NCBI GenBank assembly: GCA_001600615.1 | Contig: BCKK01000004.1 | Coordinates: 1,824,309-1,888,308 of the forward strand | From: Dioszegia crocea | Lineage: Eukaryota; Basidiomycota; Tremellomycetes; Tremellales; Bulleribasidiaceae | DNA length: 64,000 bases | Reading direction: 5' to 3' | Shown: positions 1 through 11,847 of the stretch, piece after piece | Layout of the letters: every line of letters begins with the position of its first letter | Position numbering within the stretch: position 1 is the stretch's first letter | Translations under genes and position numbers: made by a program | Notes under the pieces: model-generated | Database searches by the model: none | The model's input: the letters and a program-made list of their open reading frames with translations, nothing else | What the model was told of the DNA's origin: nothing

Positions 1-919
1 ACGGGGTGTCAGTCCGGCCATTATCCCGGGCACATTACAGTCTACCTCACCTCTTTGACAAAGGGGCGAGTCTTAGAAGTCCCCAGACCCGCGGCCTGTC
101 CTCTTGCCATAAAGATCTCATTCGGATTACCGTAAGGCGGGCGAGTGATTGTAGGCGGCGACAGTTGAAGGTGGCCCTGAAAAATGCGGATGACTTCACG
201 ATCCTTGGTGTGTTCATCTCGCAGATGATTCTGCAATTGCCTGAGGATGAGGTAGGGCCAGGTTGACATGGATGCCGTTGTGTCAATGACGGTCGACAAC
301 GCCTGGCGGAAACACTCGGGACTGGCAATGGAGGGGAAATCGCGGCGTACATCTCCGGCTGCTTCGAAGGTCGCACAGTTCCTGAAGAAGCTCGAGATGT
401 AGACTGGAATATCAGTGTCAGGCCGAAACAAGGGTTCAGAAAAACGAACAATGCAGTGATTGAAGCTGTCCAACCGTCAGCGCTGGTCGTGATCTAAGGG
501 AAATTTGAAGCTTACCTTGTTTTGGCTTCGAGTCAGTGATTCGTAAACGTATAGGTAATCTGGATCGGTGGGTTCGCCATCCGCTGCGATTGGTGTACCG
601 ATCAAGGTGAGGTCTCGTAGTGAAGAGATCAGATTATGAAGATTGGCCGCTTCGATCCAGGTCTCGACGATTTCCGCTCTGGAGACCTAAGATGTGAGCG
701 ATTTACATCAGATCGACTTACGATCACCTCGGTTCCGCCCACTCTCCACTTGAGGTGAGTTACAAAGATCGATTTGGATGCTTTACATTGGACGTAAGAG
801 CAAGCAGCGGTCGACTGAGGGTCTGACCAGTCACATGTGCCGCCGCTCGCGATGACGAATGGGAGTGCCCCGGCGTGTAGTGGGCCGAACATGCCCGCGA
901 ATCTGGACAATTCCGACAT
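1..919 (-). CDS. Unnamed 'GCDW-FITHLK' family protein, 3' end outside the window
   Basis: Start ATG at 919. The first exon carries the first family motif: an LPFVIASG segment, then T-C-D-W, a degenerate Y-x-x-C, and IFVTHLKW. The second exon (VSRAEIVETW...) follows an intron of about 35 nt at the same place as in the other family members. A later exon carries the second family motif (TWPYLILRQLQ, then an RPPYG segment matching RPEYG elsewhere). A stop follows at 42-44, but a possible GTAATC donor lies just before it, so the true end may lie beyond base 1. The conserved G of GCDW is replaced by T here, making this the most diverged copy together with the one at 41 kb. I recognise no catalytic residues and know no function. 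Confidence is good that it is a gene and a family member, low for its 3' structure. Confidence 0.6.
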
Positions 920-1897
920 TGTAACGGCTGATGTAAAGTATGACTAGAAGAATCAGCTGGTAGGCTGAAGTGCAGAGGATGAAACTAAACCATCGATCGT
1001 GATGCAGACTATGTAGCAGTTTCGATCGCCCACTTACCGTGTCGCGTCCTGATTGCGTGCCGGTAGAGTTAGGGGAAGTAAGAAGAGATTAGCAGAGATA
1101 TGTAACGAGATCCTCGTGGGAATGACGAGGATGGTGTGGCTGGACAGGGCTGCTCCATTACCATGGCCGAAACATCGCGCCATCTCTGCTCCACTCTGCC
1201 CACTACAGCCTGAGGAAACGCCACACCGAACCGATAAGACTATCATGCACCTCGTGCATTTTGTGGCCTTTGCCTAATATCAGATCCCATACCCCTCTCA
1301 GACCCATGCCCCATGCTCCACTCTATTTCGTGAACGCGCGAACGACCTTGGCGGTGATGTGGAGGAAAAAGATGGAGGCGATGAAGGAGATTGAGAGGAC
1401 GACGACGACGAAGGGATCACTGGGGTGTCAGTGAAGATATTGGATGTACTTGATGTGGGCCTTGGAACTGTAGAAAGGATGAAGAGTCAGAGAAGGATAA
1501 GAACAAGATAAATCGGCGGACTGCGGACTTTGAATCAGGGTATAGTATGGGAGAGGAAAGGAAGTTGTGGGCGCGATATACAATTCCCCCGCGCTTTGAG
1601 ACCATTTCTCAGAACAACTCGAAGGGTGGGACTAGCTCTCCCCCACAGACAGGTAGAATGTATCACCTAAAAGCAGGACATTAGGGTCAGAGGAAGGGGG
1701 AGCCAAAGGGCAGCTTCGACTATCTCCCTGGATCCTTCATTCCCTGTGGACTATACCCACAGCAAAGACTGATCCTTCCCTGGTGCACTATACACATCCC
1801 ATATCTGAACACCTCTCCAGCTTGATGCAAACTGTCGCAGCGAACAAAACAGACACTCACACTTTCAACCCGGCATCTCCAGAATCCGTGTATAGCT
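920..1897. other. Intergenic, no supported gene
   Basis: About 980 bases between two minus-strand genes. Short open frames exist on both strands, but none shows a recognisable motif, a convincing start context or splice-joined continuity. This stretch should hold the promoter of the family gene starting at 919. Confidence 0.5.
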
Positions 1898-2300
1898 TCA
1901 ACATTGTGTTGGAGCTTCCGCCTGCACCTGCTGATCGAGAAGAGTTTGGTCGTGGGGCAGTTGGTGCTCGTCGACTGAGATATTAGCACAAGCAGACATG
2001 AGTCGGCGTAGCCCCCTCTTGGATTCGTCCAGCAACTCAGTCATGGGACAATTAGAGCTGACAGGGGAAACACTCAGTCCCGCATAATGTTCCCCTTTTC
2101 CTTCCACATTATTCCCTTGCGTTTCCAATTCTCCCCTAGCCACTTCCGAATATATCCTTGACTCTTCTCTGAAGCACTCGAAGATGACTATCTCCAGCCG
2201 CAACTCACCGGACAGCATTTGCTCCGTGAGGCCGAGCCACAGCGAACGAGCTAGACGCGCCTGCCGCGCCTGGGGAATCTGGGCGAGCGATTTCAGCCAT
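1898..2300 (-). CDS. Small hypothetical protein, two exons
   Basis: A start ATG at 2300 (MAEIARPDSPG) reads through about 31 codons. A 44-nt GTGAGT...TTCAG intron follows, and the frame continues for about 88 codons to a TGA at 1898-1900. The join restores an arginine codon (CG|A), which supports the model. The product of about 120 residues has no recognised domain, signal peptide or membrane segment. It ends in a moderately charged segment (LLDESKRGLRRLMSA) that could form a helix. It is divergent from the N-myristoyltransferase gene, with a shared promoter of about 280 bases. It could be a species-specific gene, and the function is unknown. Confidence 0.45.
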
Positions 2301-2583
2301 GTTGAAGAGCTGGGGTAATTGTTCGGGGAGGGTAGGGTGAGGGGCGAGGCTGAGGCTGGGTCTGTGGGTGAGAGATGTATGGGTAGATGCTGCAGTTGCT
2401 GCTTGCGGCGCGGCGTGGCAGCTCAGCGGGAAGCCGGTCATCGCCGCTTCACAGCCGTAAGTGTTCCCCCCACTTTTCAAACCACATTCCTCCTCTCGTA
2501 ATACCGCGTCGGGTCCCTCGTCGGAGCCAAACTATCCCTTACTTTCTTCGCCCTTCAATTCCCACCTATAGACCATAGACAAC

Positions 2584-5533
2584 ATGCCCGTCTCTCTAGA
2601 GGCTTCAGAAATAGCTGGATCTTCCACACAGTCCGTATCGGAACAGACCGGTGGTGACCAGACAGAAGAGGTGCTTCGGAAGTTTCAACAACTGGGCGAA
2701 GAAGCCCGAGCGGAGGATGAAGATGAAGCGGATGATGACGAGGAGGAGGAGGTAGAGGGCCAAGGAGCAGAGAAGGGGGAAGGAGTGATAGGTGGAGTGG
2801 ATGGAGCGGGGAAGAAGAAGAAAAAGAAGAAGAAGGGGAGGGCTGGGAAGGCTGTACAGAGGTTGAAGTGAGTGGAGTTTTCCCTTTCAGGTGAAAAGGG
2901 AGCGAGGAGCTGATATCGATAGGGATATTGCGTCCGGTCAGGCTCCGCCAGAACTCATAGAGGCCATCCGGAGCAACATGGATCCTGCTGAGCAAGGCGC
3001 GACAGATGGTGGGTCTTGCTGAAGCCTGAAGAAAAATGTGGTGTGCTGATTACGTGCAGAGGAAATCAAGAAGGCGATGCAGGCGGCTAACCTAATGAAG
3101 ATCCTAGACGGACATGCGGCCGTCGGGAACAAATCCAACATCAAAACGATAGGAGAGCACAAGGTCAGCTACCGAGTGACGTAGAGAATCTCAAGCTGAT
3201 CTATCTCAGTTCTGGAAGACTCAGCCCGTTCCCCAACTGTTGACTGGCTCGTCTGGCTCAACTGGAAGAATCGAAGAAGGCCCTATTGATCCCATCAAGA
3301 CACCGGCGGATGTACGACAAGAGCCTCTGCCTCTGCCTAGTGGATTCGAGTGGAGCTTGATTGATATCAAGAATGATGTCCAGGTCAGTTCGCCTCAATC
3401 AGGGATTCCCTCGAGAAGATAAGCTGATGCGAATAGTGTGAAGAAGTCTACTCCCTCTTATCGGAGAACTACGTCGAAGATGACGATGCAATGTTCCGAT
3501 TCAGATATTCCAAGGAGTTCTTACTTTGGTATGTCCAATCTTACGCTCTCTGCCTGGATGTAGCTGATTATGCAGGGCTCTGACTGCACCAGGGTATCAC
3601 GCCGACTGGCATATCGGTGTCAGGGTCCAGAAGACTGGGAAACTCGTAGCTTTCATCAGTGGCATTCTGGTCGATATCCGCGTGAGAGCAAAGTGAGCTG
3701 TCGCCCTCCCGCACGGCTAGGGGATGGGAAGCTGACAGAGTACAGGACCTTCCCTTCGGCTGAAATCAACTTCCTCTGCGTACATAAGAAGCTCCGAGCC
3801 AAGCGCTTGACCCCCGTGTTGATTAAGGAAGTTACGAGGCGGGTGAATCTGCGTGGGGTTTGGCAGGCTATATACACTGCTGGGATTGTGCTACCTACGC
3901 CTATCGGAACGTCTAGGTGAGTTTGGCAACTTCAGATTCTGGTCGGTCCACCTTGTGCCCTCCTCGCGAGTCTTCGCGTCGATACCCTCCTCGTAGACCG
4001 CTTCTGTCTAGGGATAGGACTCCTCCTCTTTTGTCCCTCTTGTCCTCTCGGCCCACCTAATCCCCCTTCTATCCCTTCACCAGACCCACAGAACGCATCA
4101 ACAAGCCGATCACGCACATCATCGCTCCATTACCATTCCATACTCTAGCTGACAAACTAGGTACTACCACCGCAACCTGAACCCTCCCAAACTAGTCGAC
4201 ATCGGCTTCTCCTCTTTACCACGAAGCATGACGATCGCTCGGCTCGTCAAACAGATGTCGGTTCCCACCGTGCCCTCCATCGCCGGATTCCGCGAGATGG
4301 AAAAGAAGGATGTTGGCCAAGTGGCTGCGCTCCTTCGGCGGTATTTGGGCAGATTCGACATTGCCCAGACATTCGAAACGGATGAAGAGGTTGAACATTG
4401 GTTTTTGTCTGGTCGAGGCCAAGAAGGTGGTGAGGGCGGTGCGATTGCTGGAGGAGAGGCGGGAGGGAAGGAAGGTGCGGGTTGGAGGAGGGCTGGACAG
4501 GTCGTTTGGGCTTATGTGGTTGAGGTGAGTTCGAGTTGGGGTTGGCTTTGAATGGGGAGATGTCTGGGTGAAGATGATAATGACGTGTGGGTGGGGATCT
4601 GGCTGGAACGGTCTCGCAGATAAGAGGACTTCTTGCGTCTGTCTTATCGTCACCCTCCTTCCTTGTACCAGCCACTACAGCGCCATACCCAAGCTGACGC
4701 ACCAGGACCCAACCACCCACACCATCACCGATATGATATCCTTCTACTCCCTACCCAGCAGTATAATGAAACACGCCACCCACCGCGTTCTCAACGCTGC
4801 TTACCTATACTACTACGCCTCCGATACAATCTTCCGCCCTTCGTCTGGCGGGCCTGAAAGTGCCACGGCGGAATCATCAGCCTCGGCATCAGCGTACGAG
4901 AGTCATAAGTTGGGTCTTGTGGAGGAGAGGAAGAGAAGGGAGAAGTTGGGTGAGAGGTTGAATTTGCTCAGTGGGGATCTACTTACTGTGGCTAAGAATG
5001 TGAGTTTGGTTTTATCTATGGGTGTTTAGAAGGACGCGCAGGAGTGTCGGGTGGCAGACGAAGTGACGTCGGTGAGAATGCCGAGTTGATGGACATTTGA
5101 GTGAGGAGCGGATGAGGAGAATGGAGACTACAAACCGATGTAAAGGTCTGAAGCTGATATCTGCAGGCCGGATTCGATGTGGTCAACGCATTGACCCTGC
5201 TCGATAACAACATGTTCTTGTTGGATCAAAAGGTGAGCTATGTTCACAATGCTAACTGCAAAGACACTAAGCTGACTTCCTAGTTCGGAGCAGGCGATGG
5301 ATTCTTGGTAAGTTCTGCGAGGACCGGGGCTCGAGTGTTACGCAAGGAGTCAAGCTAACCACATCCTTCTTCTCTTATTCAGAACTGTGAGTTGAAATAC
5401 CCCGCAGCAATCGAATGTAATCCTAAGCTGACTCATAGACTATCTCTACAATTGGCAATGCGCGCCCGTCGATGGCGGGATGAAGAGCACATCGACTAGA
5501 CAAGGAGCGGCTATCGGAGTCGTCATGCTCTGA
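2584..5533 (+). CDS. NMT1: Glycylpeptide N-tetradecanoyltransferase (N-myristoyltransferase)
   Basis: Transfers myristate from myristoyl-CoA to the N-terminal glycine of client proteins in the cytosol or at ribosomes. In fungi it is usually essential and is a studied antifungal target. The N-terminal exon is acidic, then a lysine run ([19 protein letters not shown]), as in other NMTs where the basic patch binds ribosomes. Family motifs follow in order across about ten exons: [84 protein letters not shown], then the C-terminal half with [11 protein letters not shown], a long Glu/Arg-rich insert, [15 protein letters not shown] and NYYLYNW. The chain ends in leucine; the C-terminal carboxylate is catalytic in this family, so the end looks intact. 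Introns are 45-80 nt. The first splice (AA|GTGAGT to GATAG|GGATATT) restores [11 protein letters not shown]. Confidence 0.95.
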
Positions 5534-5805
5534 AGCCTGAACTCCGCAGACGGAATAGTAAGAGGCAATAGAAAGAGATGCATGTAGCTGAACATAGGCA
5601 AACGGATGTTCCAATACGTTGAGGTATGACCTGGGTATAATCCAATGTTATGACTGGGCAAGAGGAGTAGGAGTGGGAGTTCAGAGGGATCCGGGACGGG
5701 ATTGTGGATTCGATCAGGAAGATAATTGCTCCTTTTCTACACCCCTCCACTCTCCGTCGTTCTAGCTCAAGGTAGAAGAACCTAGGACAGGAATTCACTA
5801 TACAT

Positions 5806-7216
5806 TCAACTTGCTTCCAAGCGTCCAAACGATAATGAGGGCCAAAACGGCCCAGCAGGACGCTGACAATCAGCTTCTTCCTCCTCTTCCTCTTCCTCTT
5901 CTTCCTCTTCCTCTTCGTCTTCCTTCTCGCCTTCATCGGCACTACCGCTGGTCCCGATACGCAGGCGGTCCACTAAACTCGCGCCTCACTTCAATCAGGG
6001 AGTAACCTCGATATCCACCTCCCAGTCAGCGGCAACTCGGACTCTTCATTCGCGTCTTCCTCTTCTCCGCTCTTGGGCTCGCTCATACTCTCGCTCGTTC
6101 CCTAGGTCGACGTTTTCTTTCCCCTTTCTTCCATCCCCTACCTCTTCAACTTCGTCCTCAGCCCTTCCCTCTTCCTCCAAAGCCAGACCTCCACACCATT
6201 CAACATCGAATCCGAGCCTCGCGCTAGAGCATCTCCACACGCTATGTCCCCTCGGGATCCTCCATTCCTTCCGATCTTTCAACTCCTCCCTCAGCCCCGC
6301 TCGCTTGGTCCTCAGCTCCCTCAGTCCCTCATTCCAAAGCTCCATCCTCGCCCTCAGTCATCAGGAGGTGTTGGAGGTCGATATCAGACGGCATTCGGGC
6401 TTGGAGTGTGGGCGAGAGCTCATTCATCGCCTTGCCCTCCCCGCCTCCCGCTTAAGCTCGTCTTCAGCCACAGCCTCCCTCATCATCTCTACTTCTATGC
6501 TAGCTCTTCATTGAGTCTCCTTGCTCCGATTCGCAGATGTGGTCGTGGACCGTCTGGCTTTGCGTTCGTTCCGAGTCTTTGTGCCAGGAGAGGAGAGGGG
6601 GGGGGNNNNNNNNNNNNNNNNNNNNNNNNNNNNNNNNNNNNNNNNNNNNNNNNNNNNNNNNNNNNGGGGGGGGTCGATGAGAGTCAGGCGGGAAGTCAGA
6701 GGATGTTCAGGGACCGAGCTGGGTGTACTTGCTTCCCGAGTGGAGGGATATTGGGGAAATGAAGGGTTGGCTGACGTTACGCCGACATCTTGAGCTAAGG
6801 TCTAAACTCTCAGCCCTCATTCGGACTTCTGGACGACACGCTGGACTCACCTTGACTTGCGCAATATCGCTTCACGGTCTCTGCGGCCGTCGTCACACTC
6901 CATCCGGTGGGATATGGCTGAATGATGAAGATAGTAGAGATGAGAAGACTGGTGAGTACTGGGCGAATTAAGCTTTGGCCACCTCCAAAGGATGCACACA
7001 CGTCACGTGTCTCGGATCCCACAGAGCCTCTGGGGATTCTGTGGTAAGATAGCGCCTGCTGGGGAGAAGGGGGTTGGTATGGGAGCTGGGTACAGGGCTG
7101 GACAGGCTGCATCGATGAGGGTGGTAATAGGCTGTGAGGATGTGTAGCTCAATTGAGGCTGAGGCGGGAAAGCTGAAACGAAGGTGCCAAATCCGCCAGC
7201 CCGCGTCATATCTCAC
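5806..7216 (-). CDS. Uncertain coiled-coil protein gene interrupted by an assembly gap
   Basis: On the minus strand several open segments look coding but cannot be joined with confidence. There is a Pro/Ser-rich segment at about 7209-7003 (PPQPQLSYTSSQPITTLIDAA). A charged helical segment lies at about 6345-6046 (ELWNEGLRELRTKRAGLREEL..., rich in Glu/Arg). A possible acidic tail ends near 5806. A 60-base N gap at 6606-6665 falls inside the region and breaks the frame. The composition suggests a coiled-coil scaffold-type protein. I do not recognise a family, and the start, stop and introns are guesses. The region could also hold two genes. Confidence 0.3.
6606..6665. other. Assembly gap (60 N) between G homopolymers
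   Basis: A run of 60 N is bordered on the left by nine or more G and on the right by eight G. Both flanks being poly-G suggests that the true sequence is a long G/C tract or that reads collapsed there. The gap size is probably a placeholder. Confidence 0.95.
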
Positions 7217-7266
7217 TTTCGCCCACCCTATTCCTTCATCCGTTCTACTTCATCCTTCGAATTACA

Positions 7267-8693
7267 ATGTTTGATTGTACAGACAGTAAGTCCCCAATCT
7301 TCTATGCTTCATATCTTCCGGACACTGATATCTTAGCGTGCTGTATCGCCAGCGTCAAGCCAGAGCTATCCGAGGAGATTATTGGTGAGTACAGCTGTTG
7401 CTGACGATATCCCCCTTATTTATAGAATCGCGATGCTGATCCAACCAGATCAGCCCAAACCGCTACATGATCAACCCAATAAGGATGGTCCACCCAACGA
7501 CAGAGACCCAACCCTCCGTATGCACTCCGAAAGGCCCCTCGTCATCTATCAAGCGATAGGCGGTCGACCTGCTCCTTACTTCCAACTCCCCGTCGTCATT
7601 CTCCTTCGGCAGTTCTTCGAGCCGGCAGCCTGTCGACAGCTGTCCACTATCTCGCTTGATGGCGAGTTACAGCGACGGATAGCCGAGCAGTCGACTGAAG
7701 CCGTCTTGGTCCGAGCGAGCGTGATCCCTATGGTTAGACCTTGGCTAGAGCAGCATATTCTCCATCCGTGAGTCAGCCTTAATGCCTGCATATCATATCA
7801 GTGGCTGACTGTCCAGACGATGCGTCTTTACAGGCTCCACTACCCTCTTCTCCCGAGTCGACCGAGGTCCCAACCCACCTATCCGAACACCCGGCTCATA
7901 CTCCCGCGCCCGCCCATCAATCTACATCTGCCTCTCCGCCCCTCCCACCGGCGCAATGTTCTTCACTCCGGGCTACCCTATCGGCTATACTCCGCTCCAC
8001 CCAGGAGACGCCGTGCTTTGTCAATCGACAGCAGACGAGTTCTTCAACTACGGCCCAGGCCAAGCAAGCTTCTTGCGCCTTTATGGCGAGCTGGGCCCTT
8101 ACTTCCCTCCGGCACCTACACATGCGGACGTCATGTCTCGGCTCATGTCTTCCGGCCCACCAGCGGCGCTGGAGTTTGACAAGTCACCTTCGGTTGGAGC
8201 TAGGCAGGATCAGGCGGGGGCCAGTATCAGAGGGGATAGGGATGAGGTGGATGTCTTTGGTCTTCCTCAGCTCTTGGAGGCGACAGAGAAATTGCAGGGA
8301 GGAAGCTGGGAGGATAGGGACGCAATGAGGCAGGAATGGATATCGGGCATTTCACAGTTTGGGTCGGGGCCGGAAGGGCAGCTTTCTAGCAAAGAATCCG
8401 AGGTGGAACGAGGTACGAGCCGTAAGAGGAAGGCCAAGACGCCCGGAGCTCAGGGCGGCGATATCTCCCAGGGAGGGTTGGGGCCAAAGAGGCGCACACG
8501 GTCAAACGGTGAGTCATTCCGACTGATGAGAAGGCCTTATTTGCTGATTTGGGCAGTCTCGAACTCCCTTTCCTATCCCACCACATCGGCTCCTACGCCC
8601 CAACCTACCCTGGTCGGATGCACCGATGCGGCCTCTGCGGATGAGCCCGAGCTTCTCCCCGCCAAGAAGTCCAAGAAGCGAAAGTCAGCTTAA
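7267..8693 (+). CDS. Tandem paralogue 1, unknown function, nuclear-type basic tail
   Basis: The start ATG at 7267 opens a six-codon exon (MFDCTD). Three short introns restore the frame cleanly (A|CG, G|AT, CC|A). The shared core has the motifs RPLVIYQAIGGRPAPYFQLPV, then C-V-F-T-G-S-T-x-L-F-S-x-V-D-R, then a Pro-rich stretch, I-Y-I-C-L, a PGYP and P-G-D-A-V-L-C-x-S-x-A-D-E-F-F. The core ends with SFLRLYGELG. The last part is low-complexity and ends in a lysine-rich, NLS-like tail (KKSKKRKSA). A possible 48-nt intron near the end is a multiple of three, so it may or may not be spliced. The gene is followed in the same orientation by a paralogue with the same core and a different tail. I do not recognise the family; the core looks like a compact globular domain of about 150 residues. 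Confidence 0.7.
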
Positions 8694-9384
8694 GCACTTC
8701 TTCCCCTTAATGCGCCATCCAAGGAACTCTCGCAGCTGTCTACATCACCCCCGACGTCAATCCATTCCCCAACATTCCGCCATCGTGGCTGAGGCGAGCC
8801 GAACATGTAGCCGTACTCTCAGAGAAAAGGCAGAGTAGATAGCGTATATATTAGGTATCGTACTGTAAATATAGCAACCCCTTTGATGACAAGCAGAAAG
8901 GCAACCAGAAAGTTAGGGATACACTAACCAGAAATCACCGCCTGACGACCCTGTCCGCATCGCCTTTACTCTTTCTCCTCTTCCTATCCCACGCAACCAC
9001 CGCCTCACTCCAGGCTTTACCCAGTCCCCTTTGATCTATCCGTCTCTCAACCACCGCCGCACCGCTCAAGTCGTTGCTGGTCGTTTGGATACTTAGTGTG
9101 CCACTCACAGTGACCGTACAAGCCTGGAAGTGAAACGTGAGCTGAAACATGCGGCGATCGCCGCTTGCTCGACCAACAACCAATCCCCCAAAGGCCGACT
9201 GATGGTCAAAGATCCAGAATTCCTATATACAAACAACATCATCAGGATCGCTCCTCATCCAGAGATCACACCCCATCGTCTATTGGGAGGTCGTCTAGGA
9301 CCTGACAAAAAACTGGACGCGATTGATCAGGCGGCTCGACCGAACCTAACCCCTTCCTTCTCCCCTCCGGCTGCTGGGCAAACA
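8694..9384. other. Intergenic between the two tandem paralogues
   Basis: Roughly 690 bases that should contain the 3' end of paralogue 1 and the promoter and first small exon of paralogue 2. A minus-strand open frame of 82 codons (9183-8935) lacks supporting features and is not called. Confidence 0.4.
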
Positions 9385-11066
9385 TGACCGGTAGGTCGTG
9401 CCTCCATTGACAACGACCTCGCGGGCGGTCGGATAAGAACAGCTCAAGTATACTGCGATAGCTCTTCTGTCCATACCCGTGCGTCGTCAATTAGAGCGTC
9501 CATTAGCCAAAACCTGACCCTCTAGGCCACATCTCCACCCCGGTCGACCTCCAAGATGTATCAATGAGGTCTGAGGGTGCCTTTGCGGTATACCAAGGTA
9601 ATGGTGGCCGTCCATCGCCTATTCCAGGTCTGCCCGTCTTTGTCGTACACAGGCGATTCCTCCTCAGCCACGCCATCGAAAAGCTCTCACATACGCCCTT
9701 TACACCTGAATTCCAGCGGGGATTCTCCGAAGAGGCTTCGGCGGCGATAGGGTACCGCTCACACTCTATCGATCCAGTGTCTATCTGGCTGGGCAACTAT
9801 GTCAGGTGAGTAGATCTTTGCCCCATCAAAGGATGGTTGGGGTAAACAACGGATCAAACCTAATATACCAGGCGCTGTCCGTTTACCGGCTCAACTAACC
9901 TCTTCTCCAACGTCGATCGTCTCTATGTCCCTCCTGCTCTTCAGCCCGGCACAGCATCTTTCATCTCTCGCCCAGCCCTCTACATCTGCCTCACTGCCCC
10001 CCACTTCGGCGCATCATTCTCATCCCCTGGCTATCCCAGCTCTAACATCCGCCTGTACCCCGGAGACGCCGTACTCTGCCATTCCCTCGCAGACGAGATC
10101 TTCCACACTGGAGAAGGCGCCGTTGTGTTTTTACGTCTCTACGGTGCCCTTGGAGCAGAGACAAAACGACCCTCATATGTCCCTCTCGCCAACTTGACCC
10201 AACCCTTACGACCCCCTCTTTCAATCACCCTCCCTCCGTCTCCAGCCCTCACTTCATTCTCCTCACGTTCCCGACAAGCGTCATCGTCTACAACCGCATC
10301 CTCATTTGACGCATGTTTCACAGCGGCAGACGAGAGCGAGGCGGAGAAGAAGATGGAGGCGGATCATCTGGCTCAGCAGGCAGAAATGGCGCGAAGGGAA
10401 AAGGCGGTCGCCGAGCAATACAAAGAGGTCCTTGCTCGCCAGGCGGAATCAATGGATACTCTCCAAACAGCCATGAAGGCCTCCCAGAAGGCCGATGCCG
10501 ATCGGGCAAAACATCGAGCTGCTCTAGCCGAAGCGGAGAGTCGGGCCGAGAGGGCAGAGGCAGAATCTGTGATTTCTGCGAAGCGTATCAGAGACCAGCA
10601 AGCCTTGATCCAGGAGAACAAGGCGGAATTAATAGAGGCCAGACGGCAGGTGGAACTGGCGGATCAGGGCTTGAAGGCGATCATGGCGTTCAAGCAACGT
10701 CATCCGGAACGTCCGACGCTGGCGGAGCCAGGGATGATCTCGGGCGAGAGCAGGAATGGAAGTTGGGTCGTTCAAGGGACTGCTACGTCGACTCGGTCGC
10801 TGTCGGCGTCAACGATGGTTGATCATGAGGAGCCAAAGGATATGGGCCAGGGGAAAGGGCGGGTTTATACCCGGATGACCAAAGCGATCAACGTCAAGAT
10901 GGAACCTACGGACGAACCCATGGGCGGACCCCTTCGCACTGCCATCCCCACCTCATCTGCTCCTATGCACACTTCACCGAGGATCAAGCGATCTCCCGGA
11001 TCGCCTCATTTTCGCACCGGTGTAGAGGGTGTAGGCGGTCTAGACGGGAAGAAGCGTCGATTCTGA
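9385..11066 (+). CDS. Tandem paralogue 2, unknown function, with coiled coil
   Basis: The 5' end is uncertain: the ATG at 9385 is the best candidate but its splicing is unresolved. From 9527 the frame is clear (GHISTPVDLQDVS...AFAVYQGNGGRPSPIPGLPVF). An intron after YVR follows, then CPFTGSTNLFSNVDRLYVPP, ALYICLTAPHFGASF, PGYP, YPGDAVLCHSLADEIFHTGEG and VVFLRLYGALG, which match the core of the upstream paralogue position by position. Unlike paralogue 1, it continues into about 125 residues of continuous Ala/Glu/Lys/Arg coiled coil (about 10325-10700), then a Ser/Pro-rich tail ending in GKKRRF, an NLS-like basic end. The pair arose by tandem duplication followed by replacement or divergence of the C-terminal half. 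Function is unknown; a nuclear, dimeric protein is an inference. Confidence 0.65.
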
Positions 11067-11847
11067 ACTTACGAAAGTTTGGGAACTCGGCTCTGGCCTC
11101 CCTCGGCCTTCCTCTACTCGCGCAGTCCCATCATCTGCACACCATACACACTGTCTACGGCGTTTCCCCGAGCTCGTCATGACCTGGGCATACGCCATCA
11201 TCCTTCACCATCCATGCTCTCGACCGATATCATGCCAATATCACACATACCACCACTTGTGTCTATTGTTCACAAAGCGTGCCCTGTGTATCACGTCCGA
11301 GCACGAGCATCAACCCGATCTCAGGTGTCCAAGCTACCGCTTGAACTTTTGCGGTTGGGCGTATCAGGTCAGAGATTAGGGGTGAAAGATAAGCTGGGAC
11401 GACGGGAAGGGGATACTGGGCAAGGGGGAGATGCGCTCAACCAGTCGATCGAGGTGTTCCTGGCTTCAGATCATCCCTACCTCATACTCATACACCATGC
11501 CTGACTCGTTGTATACCGTATGGATGTGACCGCGTCCACTATCCGCCAGCTAACGCAGAGTCGTTTGCCCTAGCGGTGTCGGTTGATGCTGATGGACGAT
11601 GGACTAACCATGCGAGTGACTGCGGAAGGCAATCATACTCCTGTATCAACGCCGACAGCTTCAGTATGTTCTCCCTCCAAGATCGGTCGGGCGAGAAGGG
11701 CGGTTATGAGAGACACGGCACGTCTGACACCCAATCGTCAATCTTTCGCCTCACTCAAAACGATATCGGCTGCTTGACTGGACTCGAGTATCGCACATTC
11801 ACATCGTCACAGCCTGAATCATATGCTACTTACAACACCACATCACA
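11067..11847. other. Intergenic, convergent 3' regions
   Basis: About 780 bases between a plus-strand and a minus-strand gene that converge. Open frames of up to 141 codons are present but have no recognisable motif and no codon pattern like the neighbours. Probably 3' UTRs and spacer. Confidence 0.5.

Noticed and set aside
5870..5935. CTTCCT/CTC-rich microsatellite as an independent element
   Set aside because: A short pyrimidine run that would encode poly-Glu on the minus strand; it may simply be part of the acidic tail of the unresolved gene.
8935..9183. Minus-strand open frame of 82 codons between the tandem paralogues
   Set aside because: No homology within the window and no splice partners; overlaps the probable promoter of paralogue 2.
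11079..11504. Open frame of 141 codons on the plus strand
   Set aside because: No motif, no paralogue, composition unlike neighbouring genes; more likely 3' UTR and spacer.
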